A stretch of DNA of 64,000 nt from Bin80 sp965261255 (GTDB lineage: Bacteria > Bacteroidota > Rhodothermia > Rhodothermales > Bin80): positions 1,054,001 to 1,118,000 of the forward strand of contig CBDHCQ010000004.1 of NCBI GenBank assembly GCA_965261255.1, given 5' to 3'. The notes under the pieces were generated by a model. The model had not been told where the DNA came from. It saw only the letters and a program-made list of their open reading frames with translations, and did no database searches. The translations under genes were made by a program, and so were the position numbers. This document shows positions 56,419 through 64,000 of the stretch, one piece after another (positions within the stretch are counted from its first letter, which is position 1; each line of letters begins with the position of its first letter).

Positions 56419-57465
56419 TCAGTCTTCCTGTTCGTGCGGGTATCCCAAAGGGGTCGCATGCTTCCAATTCCTAGGAGGCGCATAGTTGGAATGAAGCCAA
56501 AAGGTTCCTCCGGTCTGAAAGACATTTCGTCCGCGATGAATCATGGCCCTTATCACTGCCTTCTTTGGGTGTTCTGTATCCTTCGGATTGGCCGAAATAA
56601 TTGCATTCTTCCCTACTTGCGGTGCATTCCACGGCAATATTTGCCCAAGCCATGTATTCAAAACAGTGGTTGAAACATTCCTGCGAGAACCATGGTGCGG
56701 CACTTGAAACCAATCAGGCGAGTCAATTGACATACCCATCGAGGAAGCTGCATGGTGTGCTTCCTTCAGGGCCCTGACACCAGCATCACCTGTAAGAAGT
56801 ATTTTCGCTCCACACACTTTTGCAAACTGGACAATACTGGTCTCGTTTTCTGGGCTCGTGCCCTCGGTATCGCCCTTCAGGTTTTCTTTTCCCCATTCGG
56901 CATAAGAAGTGGATTTTGCAAGTATGGTCGTGCGCTTATCGGCTTGTACTGGAGTTTTATCAGATTCCACAATAAGCTGGAGATAGGTATCCTTGCGAGG
57001 GGATAGAACAGTAAACTCATCTATTGAGTTTCCCGAAAAGGCATCTTGGACGGGTATGCCCTCACTAAATGCAAGCTTTTCTAGTTCTGCAACCTTTGGA
57101 AAGTCGCGCCTCAGGCGTGCAGTGAGTCGATCACTATCCTGATAACGCTCAAACTTAGGCATGAGTTGATCCACATGCATCCACGGGCGATTCATCCACA
57201 AGCATCCGACCTGCATCTCTTCAATAACCGTAACGAGTCCAGAAGCGTGGTCACTATCGGGATGGGTGAGTACAATATGGTTGATGGAACTGTTTTCACC
57301 ATAGTATTTATGGATATGATCTACTATTTTTCGACCATCATCGGTATACCCGCCGTCTATGACATAGATAAAATCGGAGTCCCCCCTGCGATGCCGGATG
57401 GCAATAGCATCTCCGCTACCCTTTTCACCAGCCAAGATAAAATCAATTTCAATGAAATCTGTCAT
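56419..57465 (-). CDS. ComEC-like metallo-beta-lactamase fold protein
   Basis: A 348-residue soluble metallo-beta-lactamase-fold hydrolase. The first metal motif reads LTHPDSDHASG (His68, Asp70, Asp72, His73), an HxDxDH variant typical of the ComEC/Rec2 group, followed by LTGDAG and VPHHGSRR. There are no transmembrane helices or ComEC channel domain, so it is the isolated hydrolase. Such standalone domains appear in defence loci and may act as nucleases or phosphodiesterases. Nine residues after the upstream membrane-protein stop lies its ATG (gap of eight bases), making a two-gene operon. Target unknown. Confidence 0.78.
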   Translation of the reverse strand: MTDFIEIDFILAGEKGSGDAIAIRHRRGDSDFIYVIDGGYTDDGRKIVDHIHKYYGENSSINHIVLTHPDSDHASGLVTVIEEMQVGCLWMNRPWMHVDQLMPKFERYQDSDRLTARLRRDFPKVAELEKLAFSEGIPVQDAFSGNSIDEFTVLSPRKDTYLQLIVESDKTPVQADKRTTILAKSTSYAEWGKENLKGDTEGTSPENETSIVQFAKVCGAKILLTGDAGVRALKEAHHAASSMGMSIDSPDWFQVPHHGSRRNVSTTVLNTWLGQILPWNAPQVGKNAIISANPKDTEHPKKAVIRAMIHRGRNVFQTGGTFWLHSNYAPPRNWKHATPLGYPHEQED

Positions 57466-57473
57466 CTGTAATA

Positions 57474-58133
57474 TTATACGGTTTCATGCACACTCACTGA
57501 AGTACCTTTACGTACCATCACCGACTTTACCAATTGTTCACCCTGAACGCGAGCAAACTGACGCGCGAGCAAACACTGACCTATCAGAAGGATTACGTAG
57601 TATAGAGTCTGTAACTGGACCTCAGAGAACAAAACAGCCATTGGGATAGCAAGTGTCAGCACGGCTACGGCAATGATCGTCCAGTCCCTGGCGAACAAGT
57701 ACCATCTGTATACTGACCGGATTCGCACGTCATTGTCAAACTCGTGTAACCATGTCACCCAAAGCGCATTCTGCTCATCTGGCTCAGAAGGTAATGGTCC
57801 AAAGTGCTTCAGCAGTACCTTCTTATTGATCGTTGAATCCTTGGACATGAAGTGGCTGAACGCACGCTCTCCAGGCCGACTGGCTGGCCAAAATACCAAA
57901 CATTCTTTCACTGATCTTGGGAAAAGTCCATTGAATACAGTAACCAGTGTTATAAATCCAGCGAAGAGCACTTTATCCGTATAGTCTGCCACGGTATAAG
58001 GCAAAAGAGATTGAAGCACCTTCCCGATTCCAAAATCCAGATTCCCCTCAATCATTACCAAGAAGACCGCCACATTGAGAGCCCATACACCCAGTAGCAC
58101 GCGCACATTCCTGGTTTTATAGCTAATCTCCAT
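57474..58133 (-). CDS. Four-helix membrane protein paired with hydrolase
   Basis: A 219-residue inner-membrane protein of unknown family. Hydrophobic segments lie at about residues 14-32, 55-73, and as a closely spaced pair at about 150-170 and 173-192, with a soluble loop of about 75 residues between the second and third (PRSVKECLVFWPASRPGERAF, HEFDNDVRIRSVYRWYLFARD). I chose the ATG at 58133 because GGAGGA precedes it at good spacing; an in-frame TTG at 58154 would add seven residues. Immediately upstream of the metallo-beta-lactamase-fold gene, it could be a membrane effector or anchor (inference). Confidence 0.68.
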   Translation of the reverse strand: MEISYKTRNVRVLLGVWALNVAVFLVMIEGNLDFGIGKVLQSLLPYTVADYTDKVLFAGFITLVTVFNGLFPRSVKECLVFWPASRPGERAFSHFMSKDSTINKKVLLKHFGPLPSEPDEQNALWVTWLHEFDNDVRIRSVYRWYLFARDWTIIAVAVLTLAIPMAVLFSEVQLQTLYYVILLIGQCLLARQFARVQGEQLVKSVMVRKGTSVSVHETV

Positions 58134-58154
58134 ACCTAAGTCCTCCAAGGGCAA

Positions 58155-59256
58155 GCTGAGTGAGATTCATGGTCAAGAGTCGCGAACTTTTTGCGTGTAA
58201 GGTAAATCAATCGAGGTTTTATCAATTTTGCATGACCATCGGGCATCAAGAAAGCGCGTTGTATGTTAGTTAACAAGCAGGGATAATTCTACGACAAAAC
58301 CACAGTCCCAAGTTGCTAACTAAGCACAACACATCAGAACCAATCATAAACAGTAGTCCTTTTGTACTTGTGATTATTCCTATCAATCTGATCACTTTGG
58401 AAGTCGGTGCCTTGCTGGTAATAGCATGTAGTTGTCCGTTTCTTCTGTTAACGTGACCTGGATTATTTTGATGCATAGGGCCGGACAATATCGCCAATTA
58501 TTTTCGCACGGATTCGCCTGTGAGCTCAATGCGGTGTGAGATACGCACGAGTCAATGGAGGATGGTATCCGACAGAGTCGGAATAGTGAGAAAGTTCTAC
58601 TGGAATTGTTGTGGATATAGATCTATGCCGCCGCAGAAGAATGGGATTGCAGATCAAATACCATGCTGTTCTCCATTAAACCTTTTAAGTTGCTCTGTCG
58701 GACGAATATAAATTTAAATATTCTATACAAATCACAGTAGAACCACTTTATCAATTATGAATGATGCTCCTAAATTGGGCGAGCACCGGAGCGTCAAGCA
58801 TGACCTGGCCTGAATTTCCAGCAGACCATTTGAAATGACATAAAGCTGGACATATATGCCCAATGGGTAATTTAATTCCATCATTTTTACTTGTTATCAT
58901 GGTGAGATTTCTTAGCTGTCGCCAAACATGCGGTGCGCTGAAGGTCTCTCTTCATGGTATTGGGTCTTGATGCAGAGTCGGTAACCTATTACATGTTCAC
59001 TTGTCTGTCTGTCCAAAAGTGTTTTCTTCTCATGTTCGGACATTTTTCACGTACAACGACTATACCATTTTCGATTTTCTTAATCTCTTCAGATTGTTTT
59101 GATTAACGTAGTGGCACTTCCCGTTCGGTAAAACAGTGGGGGAATTCCTCATTGTTCAGGGAAACCGATAAATGAGCCCAAAGATAAAATACTCTACGCG
59201 CTCACCACCTTGCAGAGCTACAGACTGAGTACAAGCTCTACTCTGACGAATCTGGG
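58155..59256. other. AT-rich decayed region between defence island and purE
   Basis: About 1.1 kb without an intact gene. It contains an istB remnant (58498-58650). The remainder is visibly A/T-rich with frequent stops on both strands. A GTGGCACTTCCCGTTCGG stretch near 59110 faintly resembles an IS21-family subterminal repeat. No tRNA that could have served as an integration site was seen. Confidence 0.5.
58498..58650 (-). pseudogene. Degraded istB 3' end (IS21 family)
   Basis: Read on the minus strand, the sequence up to the TAA at 58498-58500 encodes IPTLSDTILH, a stop, then LVRISHRIELTGESVRK. This closely follows the IstB C-terminal pattern DPTLADAILDRLVHNAHRIELKGES(M/L)RK. A frameshift earlier, TTIPVEL also fits the IstB segment TSQLPVE. 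The in-frame stop and frameshift show it is a dead remnant. IstB is the AAA+ helper ATPase of IS21-family transposition; istA is not seen. Confidence 0.65.
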
Positions 59257-59754
59257 TCAGGCAAACAATTGCTCCTGGACGCGTGCATTCTTGATGTCTA
59301 CCTGGTCAACCATGGCCGCTTTATAATCAATAAATCGCTGTTGAAGAGCAGGGTCCGATGTGGCAAGTATCTGTACCGCCAGTAGAGCAGCATTCTTTGA
59401 GCCATCGATGGCTAGGGCTCCAACAGGAATTCCGCTTGGCATCTGTACGGTGGCCAGGAGGGCATCAAGGCCCTGGAGTGCACCGGAATTGATGGGTACG
59501 CCAAGCACGGGGAGGGGAGTATTGGCTGCGAGGACGCCTGCCAAGTGTGCTGCTACACCTGCACCAGCAATCAATACTTTGATCCCCCGGGTATGGGCGG
59601 TGGTTGCATACTGATGCGCACGATCAGGCGTACGGTGTGCGCTCATGACATTTAATTCAAAGGGAACGTCAAAAGACTTCAGAATATCTACGGCTTTGCG
59701 CATGATGGGGAAATCAGAGTCACTCCCCATTAGGATTCCAACTAAAGGCTTCAT
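59257..59754 (-). CDS. purE: N5-carboxyaminoimidazole ribonucleotide mutase
   Basis: A 165-residue class I PurE, which moves the carboxyl group of N5-CAIR to form CAIR in purine biosynthesis. Evidence: GILMGSDSDFP (Ser11, Asp14 phosphate-site residues), MSAHRTPD with the catalytic His40, IAGAGVAAHLAGVLA and VPINSGALQGLDALL. No purK follows in the window. Its upstream neighbour was formerly ftsK, 39 bases away; that link is now broken by the IS1634-family element, whose left repeat begins 20 bases before the purE start. Confidence 0.95.
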   Translation of the reverse strand: MKPLVGILMGSDSDFPIMRKAVDILKSFDVPFELNVMSAHRTPDRAHQYATTAHTRGIKVLIAGAGVAAHLAGVLAANTPLPVLGVPINSGALQGLDALLATVQMPSGIPVGALAIDGSKNAALLAVQILATSDPALQQRFIDYKAAMVDQVDIKNARVQEQLFA

Positions 59755-59773
59755 GTACTGAACGTGAAATGTT

Positions 59774-60023
59774 AATGGATTGAAAAGAAAAGATCAGCCG
59801 TGCAGGAGCCGCTCAAGGGCAACCTCGTTAGCCACAAGCACGTCACGTGGCTTTGCGCCAGCAGGTGGCCCGACGACACCGGCCTGCTCCAGTTGATCAA
59901 CGATCCGAGCAGCCCGCGTATAGCCGATAGACAACTTGCGCTGAATCAACGAAACAGAACCCTGCTGTTCCCGCACAATGATTCGTGCAGCTTCGTCAAA
60001 GAACTGATCCGTGGCGCCATCCT
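59774..60023. repeat. 250-bp direct repeat, left copy (target duplication)
   Basis: Identical base for base to 62039-62288. It contains the last 77 or so codons of ftsK plus 20 bases downstream and directly abuts the left end of the IS element. This is the long target duplication made on insertion. The partial ftsK frame inside (59794-60023, minus strand) has no start of its own and is not a gene. Confidence 0.93.
59794..60023 (-). pseudogene. ftsK: Orphan 3' fragment of ftsK
   Basis: Encodes only the FtsK C-terminal winged-helix gamma region (VSLIQRKLSIGYTRAARIVDQLEQ...) and the normal stop, cut off at the IS end. It is the copy generated by the target duplication; the functional copy of this end is at 62059-62288. 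Confidence 0.9.
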
Positions 60024-62038
60024 CCTGACTTCGACAGGTACGGGTTGGCTCGGGGGTCGCGAATGGGCATTTTTGGCCATTTTCGGGTGATTTCGGGGCA
60101 TTTTTGGGGTGTTTTGGGCCATTTTAGCCCTGATTTCCGCTATCCAGTTTTGTAGTGTTCAGTTTATTTTGGGATTTGTATTATTGAGCGGCGTATCGTA
60201 TATTGTCGGTACCATGTTCGTACGCAAACTCAAACGCAAGACCACCCAGAACATCGCCGTCCAGATCGTGCGCAATGACCGCACGAAAGATGGCAAAGTG
60301 CGGCAGAAGATCGTGCGCCATATGGGCACGGCCCCCGAAGGCCCCGCACTGGAGGCCCTCCTGCACATCGCGGAACAGGAACGTCTGCGGATAGAAGCGC
60401 GTGTGCAGCCCACCTTGTTTCCATCGGAGCATAGTGCCAATGCCGTATTGGAGGCCCGACACCGTAAGCAGTCAGCGCAGCCGATCCCGCTGGCGGACAT
60501 CCGCAAGCTGGAGGAGGTCAAGCGGGTCTGCGTGGGCTTTCATGAGGTTTTTGGGGCCTTGTATGCGCGTATGGGGTTGGATCAGTTGTTTTCCACACGG
60601 CATGTGATGGCCGCGCGTCTGTTCAGGCAGGCGGTGTTGTTGCGTTTGGCGGCCCCAGGGGACAGTAAGCTGGCGCATGCGCGACAGCTGTCCAAGGAGG
60701 ATGGCGTGGAAGTGCCGGTACACAAGTTTTACCGCATGATGGATGCGGTTGATGATCGGCGCATTGCGCGGTTGCAGTCTATTGTGGCCCGGGAAGTGAC
60801 CGACTTGCTCGGGGGCAAGCTGGATGTGCTTTTTTTTGATGTCACCACGCTGTCGTTTGCCTCGGACAAGCCGGACGAACTCCGCAAGAAGGGATACAGT
60901 AAAGATGGTAAGCACAACCGTGTGCAGGTGGTCTTGGCCCTGATGCAGACCCGTGACGGATTGCCGGTAGGCTATGAGCTGTTTGAAGGCAATACCGCGG
61001 ATGTGAAGACGCTGGAGCCCGCGATCGCGTCGTTGAAGGCGCGTTTTGCGCTGGACCGTGTGGTATTTGTAGCGGATGCCGGGATGCTGAGTGCGGACAA
61101 TGTGGCGTTACTGCGCAGTTTGGGGCATGACTATGTGGTTGCGGCCCGGTTGCGCTCAATGAAGGCGGAGGAACTGCGCAAGGTTACCGGCACGCTTACG
61201 TGGCAGGCAACGGCGGATGGGCGCAAGGTGAGCGAAGTGAGCATTGGGGATCGGCGGCTCATTTTGCGGTATTGTCCGAAGCGTGCGGCGAAGGACGCAC
61301 ACGAGCGGGAGCAAGCGATAAAGAAAGCCCGTAAGCGTTTGGCGTCCGGGGTGAAGGGATCTGGCCGGAACGGTCGTTACTTGAAAGTCAAACGGGGTGC
61401 GGTGAAGCTGAATGCGGCGGCCATTGAAAGGGATCGTCAGTTGGAGGGTCTGCATGGGGTATGGACGAGTCTCAAGGCGTCATCGGGTCAACAAGTGTAT
61501 GCGCAGTACGGGGGGTTATGGCAGATTGAGGAGGGCTTTCGGGTATTGAAGCACACCCTGGCGATTCGTCCGGTGTTCCACTGGACTGAGCGCCGGGTCC
61601 GCGCACACATTGCCATTTGCTTTGCCGCCTTTGCGATGCTGCGCATTCTGCGTCGACTCTACAACACGCGGCATGGCGCCGAGGCGCCCATCAGTGAGGG
61701 ACAGATTCTGGCGCAGTTGCGTGAAGTAGAGGTATCCGTGGTACGGGACAACACCACAAAACGTCATTTTGCGATTCCCTCGGCGGCCAACAGTACAAAA
61801 GTTCGGCTTTACAAAGCGCTGGGGTTGACGATTCAGCGCCAGACCGTACCCGTAGAGAAAGACCCGTAACCCACGCCACAAGGGGTTACTTAACGCCTGG
61901 AATTCAGACCGCAAAAAGCGGACTCACAGGTGGCCTTTGTAGTGTTCAAATTGCTCGGGACACGCCCAAAAACAAGCCTATACCCCTGGTAATGGGGCCC
62001 TTTTGGCCTTCAGAGAGTTACAACCTGTCGAAGTCAGG
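60024..62038 (+). mobile_element. Complete IS1634-family insertion sequence
   Basis: A 2015-bp element bounded by perfect 16-bp inverted repeats CCTGACTTCGACAGGT (60024-60039 and complement 62023-62038) and flanked by a 250-bp perfect direct repeat. It carries one transposase gene spanning nearly its whole length. IS1634 and IS1549, members of this family, are known to make unusually long and variable target duplications, which matches what is seen. Identical repeats and an intact transposase suggest a recent insertion. Confidence 0.93.
60214..61869 (+). CDS. IS1634-family DDE transposase
   Basis: A 551-residue transposase of the IS4 superfamily. The start at 60214 (MFVRKLKRKTTQN) is preferred over 60109, which would add a hydrophobic stretch not seen in the family. 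Catalytic residues: Asp209 in FFDVTTLSF, Asp288 in FVADAGMLS and a Glu near 439-440 in QIEEGFRVLKHTLAIRPV (the Y/R-E-K-type signature). The C-terminal part RVRAHIAICFAAFAMLRIL is characteristic. The frame is intact, so the element may be active. It is transcribed opposite to ftsK and purE. Confidence 0.93.
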   Translation: MFVRKLKRKTTQNIAVQIVRNDRTKDGKVRQKIVRHMGTAPEGPALEALLHIAEQERLRIEARVQPTLFPSEHSANAVLEARHRKQSAQPIPLADIRKLEEVKRVCVGFHEVFGALYARMGLDQLFSTRHVMAARLFRQAVLLRLAAPGDSKLAHARQLSKEDGVEVPVHKFYRMMDAVDDRRIARLQSIVAREVTDLLGGKLDVLFFDVTTLSFASDKPDELRKKGYSKDGKHNRVQVVLALMQTRDGLPVGYELFEGNTADVKTLEPAIASLKARFALDRVVFVADAGMLSADNVALLRSLGHDYVVAARLRSMKAEELRKVTGTLTWQATADGRKVSEVSIGDRRLILRYCPKRAAKDAHEREQAIKKARKRLASGVKGSGRNGRYLKVKRGAVKLNAAAIERDRQLEGLHGVWTSLKASSGQQVYAQYGGLWQIEEGFRVLKHTLAIRPVFHWTERRVRAHIAICFAAFAMLRILRRLYNTRHGAEAPISEGQILAQLREVEVSVVRDNTTKRHFAIPSAANSTKVRLYKALGLTIQRQTVPVEKDP

Positions 62039-62288
62039 AATGGATTGAAAAGAAAAGATCAGCCGTGCAGGAGCCGCTCAAGGGCAACCTCGTTAGCCAC
62101 AAGCACGTCACGTGGCTTTGCGCCAGCAGGTGGCCCGACGACACCGGCCTGCTCCAGTTGATCAACGATCCGAGCAGCCCGCGTATAGCCGATAGACAAC
62201 TTGCGCTGAATCAACGAAACAGAACCCTGCTGTTCCCGCACAATGATTCGTGCAGCTTCGTCAAAGAACTGATCCGTGGCGCCATCCT
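62039..62288. repeat. 250-bp direct repeat, right copy (target duplication)
   Basis: Second copy of the target duplication; it includes the functional 3' end of ftsK (stop at 62059) and abuts the right inverted repeat of the IS element. Confidence 0.93.
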
Positions 62289-63704
62289 GAAACGACTGGT
62301 CGTAGGAAGAGCTCTTGGCGGGCTCGAGTTCGACCTTAGGTAACCGATAAGAACTTGGCTCCGGCTGCTTCCTGATATAATCAATCAATCGATCAATCTC
62401 CCGGCCAGAGACGAAGGGTCCCTGCAGGCGTAGAACTCTACTACTGTTCATATACAGCATATCCCCGTTACCAACCAGCTGCTCAGCGCCATTCTGGTCA
62501 AGGATAGTCCGTGCATCAACTTTAGAGGCAACCTGGAAAGCGACCCGAGACGGGAAATTTGCTTTGATAAGTCCGGTGATCACATCAACAGACGGGCGTT
62601 GGGTTGCCAAGATCAAGTGAATGCCTATGGCCCGCACCTTCTGGGCAAGTCGCGCAATAGGTGCTTCAACCTCCTTTCCTGCCGTCAGCATAAGATCAGC
62701 CAGCTCATCAATGATCACCACTATGTAGGGCAGATATTTGTGGCCGTAGGCAGGGTCAAGAGCCCCCTCGGAAAATCGGGCATTGTAGCTCTTGATTCCG
62801 CGCACACCAGCGTCTTTGAGAAGATCATAGCGGGCATCCATTTCCTGTTCACAGGCTTTCAGGATGTTGAGCGCGTCTTCAACTTCCGTGGTAATGGCGT
62901 CGCTCCCGTCCTCCGGCATGGCCAGAAAATGATGCTCGAGCTTCTCATACTGCTGAAGTTCAACCTTTTTCGGGTCAATCATCACGAACTTCAGATCCGA
63001 TGGAGCGCATGCATATAGAAGCCCCGTGATTAACGTATTCAGACCGACGGACTTACCGGACCCTGTGGCTCCTGCAATCAACAAGTGTGGCATCTTGGTG
63101 AGATCCTGAACGAAGACACCTCCCTCAATGGTCTTGTCCAGTACCACAGGCAACTCCATATTGGACTCCTGGAACCGAGTTGTTTTGATCACCGACTGGA
63201 CCCGCACAAGCTCTCTTTGGCTGTTCGGTATCTCCACGCCAACGGCAGATTTATTGGGGATAGGGACGATCATTCGAATCCCCTGCGCGGCCATAGCCAT
63301 GGCCAGGTCATCCTCCAGTGACTTGATACGACTAACCTTCACACCGGGAGCAGGCGTGAGTTCATAGAGTGTGACGGTAGGCCCCACTTTGGCGTTCACC
63401 TCAATGATTTCGATCTTGTGTCGGGCAAGTTTTTTGACAAGCTTGATCTTGTTCTCTTCCAACTCCTCATAGTCAATCTTTTGCTCGGTTTCCTTTGGAG
63501 CCTCCAGCAGTCGAATATGTGGGAATTTGTATTTACCTACTCCCGCAATCTCAGTACTTCGGGACTTGGATGTGTGCCCGGTCTCCTCAGTAATCTGTCC
63601 GGTAACCTTGAGCTCTAAACCGGTTTGATCAACCTCTTTCGCGGGTTTGTCGACCGAAGGTTTCGTTGCACGCGGTTGTTCCGATTCAACATTCTGCACG
63701 GTTC
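62059..63704 (-). CDS. ftsK: FtsK DNA translocase, motor part (frame-shifted gene)
   Basis: C-terminal 546 or so residues of FtsK/SpoIIIE, the septal ATPase that pumps chromosome dimers into daughter cells. FtsK_alpha/beta motor with Walker A GATGSGKS (around residues 209-216 counted from the GTG at 63699) and Walker B VIIDELADL (around 325-333), then the gamma winged helix at about 480-546 (DQFFDEAARIIV, SIGYTRAARIVDQLE), which recognises KOPS sites. A TGA stands in frame just upstream of 63699, while the preceding linker and membrane part continue in another frame. The GTG is probably not a natural start: this is a single-base frameshift in the linker, real or an assembly error. Confidence 0.85.
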
Positions 63705-64000
63705 AGAATCCACATTATTAGAGCGTGTTTCCACCTCAGAAGGAGAGGGTTGGGGGTGAAGATCTTCCCAGGTTGATTGCGATTTGTTCTTGCCAGAAGC
63801 CTTCTCCTCCTCACGTTCTTCTCTGGATTTATCCCGGTTTTCCTTCATTACCCGAGCCATGGTTTTCCATACCTGCTCTGGACGGTCCAGCCAATGCTGA
63901 ATGTCCCGATTAATGGTCAGCATCAGCCCAATAACGAAACTAGCACCCAGAATAACCCATGACCCAAGCCAGCCTACTATTTCATTCAACCAGAATGCTG
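63615..64000 (-). CDS. ftsK: FtsK N-terminal part, partial at window edge
   Basis: Upstream part of ftsK in the other frame, running off the right edge. Near the edge it has a transmembrane helix (WVILGASFVIGLMLTI), probably the last of the four FtsK membrane helices, followed by the cytoplasmic DRPEQVW segment and a charged linker (REEREEEKASGKNKSQ, PQPSPSEVE). After about residue 95 the frame no longer matches a sensible linker, so the shift lies between about 63640 and 63704. The start codon is outside the window. Confidence 0.75.
   Translation of the reverse strand, partial: AFWLNEIVGWLGSWVILGASFVIGLMLTINRDIQHWLDRPEQVWKTMARVMKENRDKSREEREEEKASGKNKSQSTWEDLHPQPSPSEVETRSNNVDSEPCRMLNRNNRVQRNLRSTNPRKRLIKPV

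Noticed and set aside
58520..58711. 63-codon plus-strand frame
   Set aside because: Antisense to the istB remnant, which explains the sequence better.
60109..60213. Longer transposase start adding 35 residues
   Set aside because: The extra segment is hydrophobic and unlike the family's N-terminus; MFVRKLKRK at 60214 fits better.
1..64000. CRISPR arrays, rRNA and tRNA genes
   Set aside because: No regularly spaced short repeats, no rRNA segments and no cloverleaf recognisable by eye; a tRNA scan was not possible.

Overview
The window looks like chromosome of a Bacteroidota-type marine bacterium, most likely of the Rhodothermia/Balneolia side of the phylum. The signs are three TonB-dependent receptors with N-terminal CarboxypepD_reg-like domains, a PorV/PorQ-like outer-membrane protein, three secreted proteins ending in type IX secretion (T9SS) C-terminal sorting domains, two sulfatases of the polysaccharide-degrading kind, and weak or absent Shine-Dalgarno signals at most starts. 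This assignment is inference; no rRNA or tRNA gene was found.

Layout. 0.6-6 kb: two tandem, mosaic-related TonB receptor genes. 6-12.9 kb (minus strand): a compact exopolysaccharide cluster (SLBB export protein, Wzz-type chain-length regulator, Wzy/WaaL-type polymerase or ligase, two GT4 glycosyltransferases). 13-24.6 kb: housekeeping and mixed genes (ispE, lipoprotein sulfatase, PBP1A, hipBA-type toxin-antitoxin, rhomboid protease, a second sulfatase with an atypical active site, ispG). 24.7-36.2 kb: an envelope/secretion run (PpiC-type lipoprotein, TonB receptor, 1280-aa T9SS cargo with acidic repeats, PorV-like protein, second T9SS cargo) closed by a strong intrinsic terminator. 36.4-45 kb: FkbM methyltransferase, an HTH plus deoxyribosyltransferase-like protein, a secreted GH13 amylase with T9SS tail, VWA protein, rsmA, mgtE.

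45.1-58.7 kb is a defence island. A tightly coupled four-gene plus-strand operon (DruA-type DUF4338 protein, two large unrecognised proteins, 1855-aa DruE-type helicase with DUF1998 end) looks like a non-standard Druantia system. It faces a minus-strand pair (membrane protein and ComEC-like metallo-beta-lactamase fold protein) that may be a second small defence module. Both edges carry what I read as degraded IS21-family istB 3' ends, oriented inwards.

59-64 kb: purE, then a complete IS1634-family element inserted at the 3' end of ftsK. The insertion made a perfect 250-bp direct repeat, so ftsK kept its full 3' end, while an orphan copy of that end now lies next to purE. ftsK also has a frameshift in its linker and runs off the right edge.
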